Positions 63,642-64,000 of a DNA stretch of 64,000 bases are shown one piece after another. The DNA is from a virus: IMG/VR virus record IMGVR_UViG_3300037246_001058, positions 1 through 64,000 of that record, one strand, 5' to 3'. The position numbers and the translations under genes are program-made. The notes beneath the pieces are model-generated. The model made no database searches. It saw only the letters and a list, made by a program, of their open reading frames with translations, and was not told the DNA's origin. How positions within the stretch are numbered: the stretch's first letter is position 1; each line of letters begins with the position of its first letter.

Positions 63642-64000
63642 TGGGTGTCCTGTCTCTGCTCAGCGCCACAGCGTTGAACAGTATTAGCCCGGACAGATCG
63701 TCCGAGATTGTGAGCGAGAGATAGTTGCTCTCGGCACTTCCTACGAGCACTACTGGCTCGGTGAATTTGATATCTACTACCATCATGGTGTTCGTACCGT
63801 CACTCAGCAGGGTTCCCATCTCGGCACTGAACCTGAACATGTCGCTGAGCTGACTGATGGACACTGACGTGAGGACCTGTCCGTTCTCGACCCGCTTGTA
63901 CTGGATGCCAACCGGCAGCCTGGAGAGGCCGAGAATCTTGTTGTACGATAGGCCGGTGACCGTTCCGTCCGCCACCTTTGCCGTGACGTCATCGACCAGC
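63634..64000 (-). CDS. virion protein, N-terminus outside window
   Basis: At least 121 residues; open to the right window edge. Strand-rich (SVSISQLSDMFRFSAEMGTL, ... VVLVGSAESNYLSLTISDD) and acidic at the end. Stop overlaps the holin-like ATG. Possibly a tail or baseplate-type protein; unknown. Confidence 0.6.
   Translation of the reverse strand, partial: LVDDVTAKVADGTVTGLSYNKILGLSRLPVGIQYKRVENGQVLTSVSISQLSDMFRFSAEMGTLLSDGTNTMMVVDIKFTEPVVLVGSAESNYLSLTISDDLSGLILFNAVALSRDRTPNE

Overview
The window looks like part of a double-stranded DNA tailed phage genome, most likely a lytic short-tailed (podovirus-type) phage of a Gram-negative host. The evidence is a large terminase subunit, a portal of about 870 residues, scaffold, major capsid and connector/adaptor-type proteins, a 2018-residue virion protein, and an overlapping inner/outer spanin pair with a lipobox. 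There is no tape measure, sheath or tail-tube gene. No integrase, repressor of known type, DNA polymerase or RNA polymerase was recognised. Genes are packed tightly with ATGA or TAATG overlaps, and GTG/TTG starts are common. Both window ends cut genes, so the genome continues beyond 64 kb.

Layout. (1) 1-12.3 kb, minus strand: late head genes. In transcription order these are two membrane proteins, small proteins, TerL, portal, a Lys-rich protein, a GroES-like co-chaperonin, scaffold, a decoration-type protein, major capsid, a strong terminator, a lysozyme-like protein and a truncated virion protein. A tRNA-Thr(UGU) lies at the upstream end. (2) 12.3-13.6 kb: about 900 bp of mostly non-coding DNA with an AT-rich block, G/C-run palindromes and structured leaders; it is the best origin/regulatory candidate. 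(3) 13.2-31.4 kb, plus strand: about 40 small early/middle genes, mostly of unknown function. They include a hexapeptide-repeat protein, the RNA ligase RtcB, a MoxR-type ATPase plus VWA/metallopeptidase module, many Cys-pair (zinc) mini-proteins and small membrane proteins. A terminase-small-subunit-like gene lies on the opposite strand at 22 kb. (4) 31.1-35.4 kb, minus strand: RusA-like resolvase, primase-helicase and a tandem family of small WLxxGW proteins. (5) 35.7-43.45 kb, plus strand: Cas4/RecB-like exonuclease, Sak3-like annealing protein, SSB-like protein, a structured non-coding segment, membrane proteins, DUF4406 and SLOG (DUF2493) proteins and an Rnl2-type RNA ligase. (6) 43.45-64 kb, minus strand: giant ejection-type protein, internal virion proteins, tail/adaptor proteins, ClpP-like protease, metallophosphoesterase and lysis genes.

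How the parts fit. Recombination-driven replication (exonuclease, annealing protein, SSB, resolvase, primase-helicase) probably works with a polymerase from the host or from outside the window. Two mechanistically different RNA ligases plus a tRNA suggest repair of RNA cut by host defences. The GroES-like protein sits in the capsid operon, where it could help the host GroEL fold the capsid protein.

The most unusual signal is a 15-bp near-palindrome, GGGTCTAGTAGACCC and variants, present in 14 clear copies between 13.6 and 26.8 kb. It lies mostly at gene junctions just upstream of ribosome binding sites, twice directly abutting an ATG, and four times inside a reading frame. It is limited to the plus-strand early region and behaves like a phage-specific regulatory or RNA-structural element, comparable in position to the start-associated sequences of some mycobacteriophages but different in sequence.
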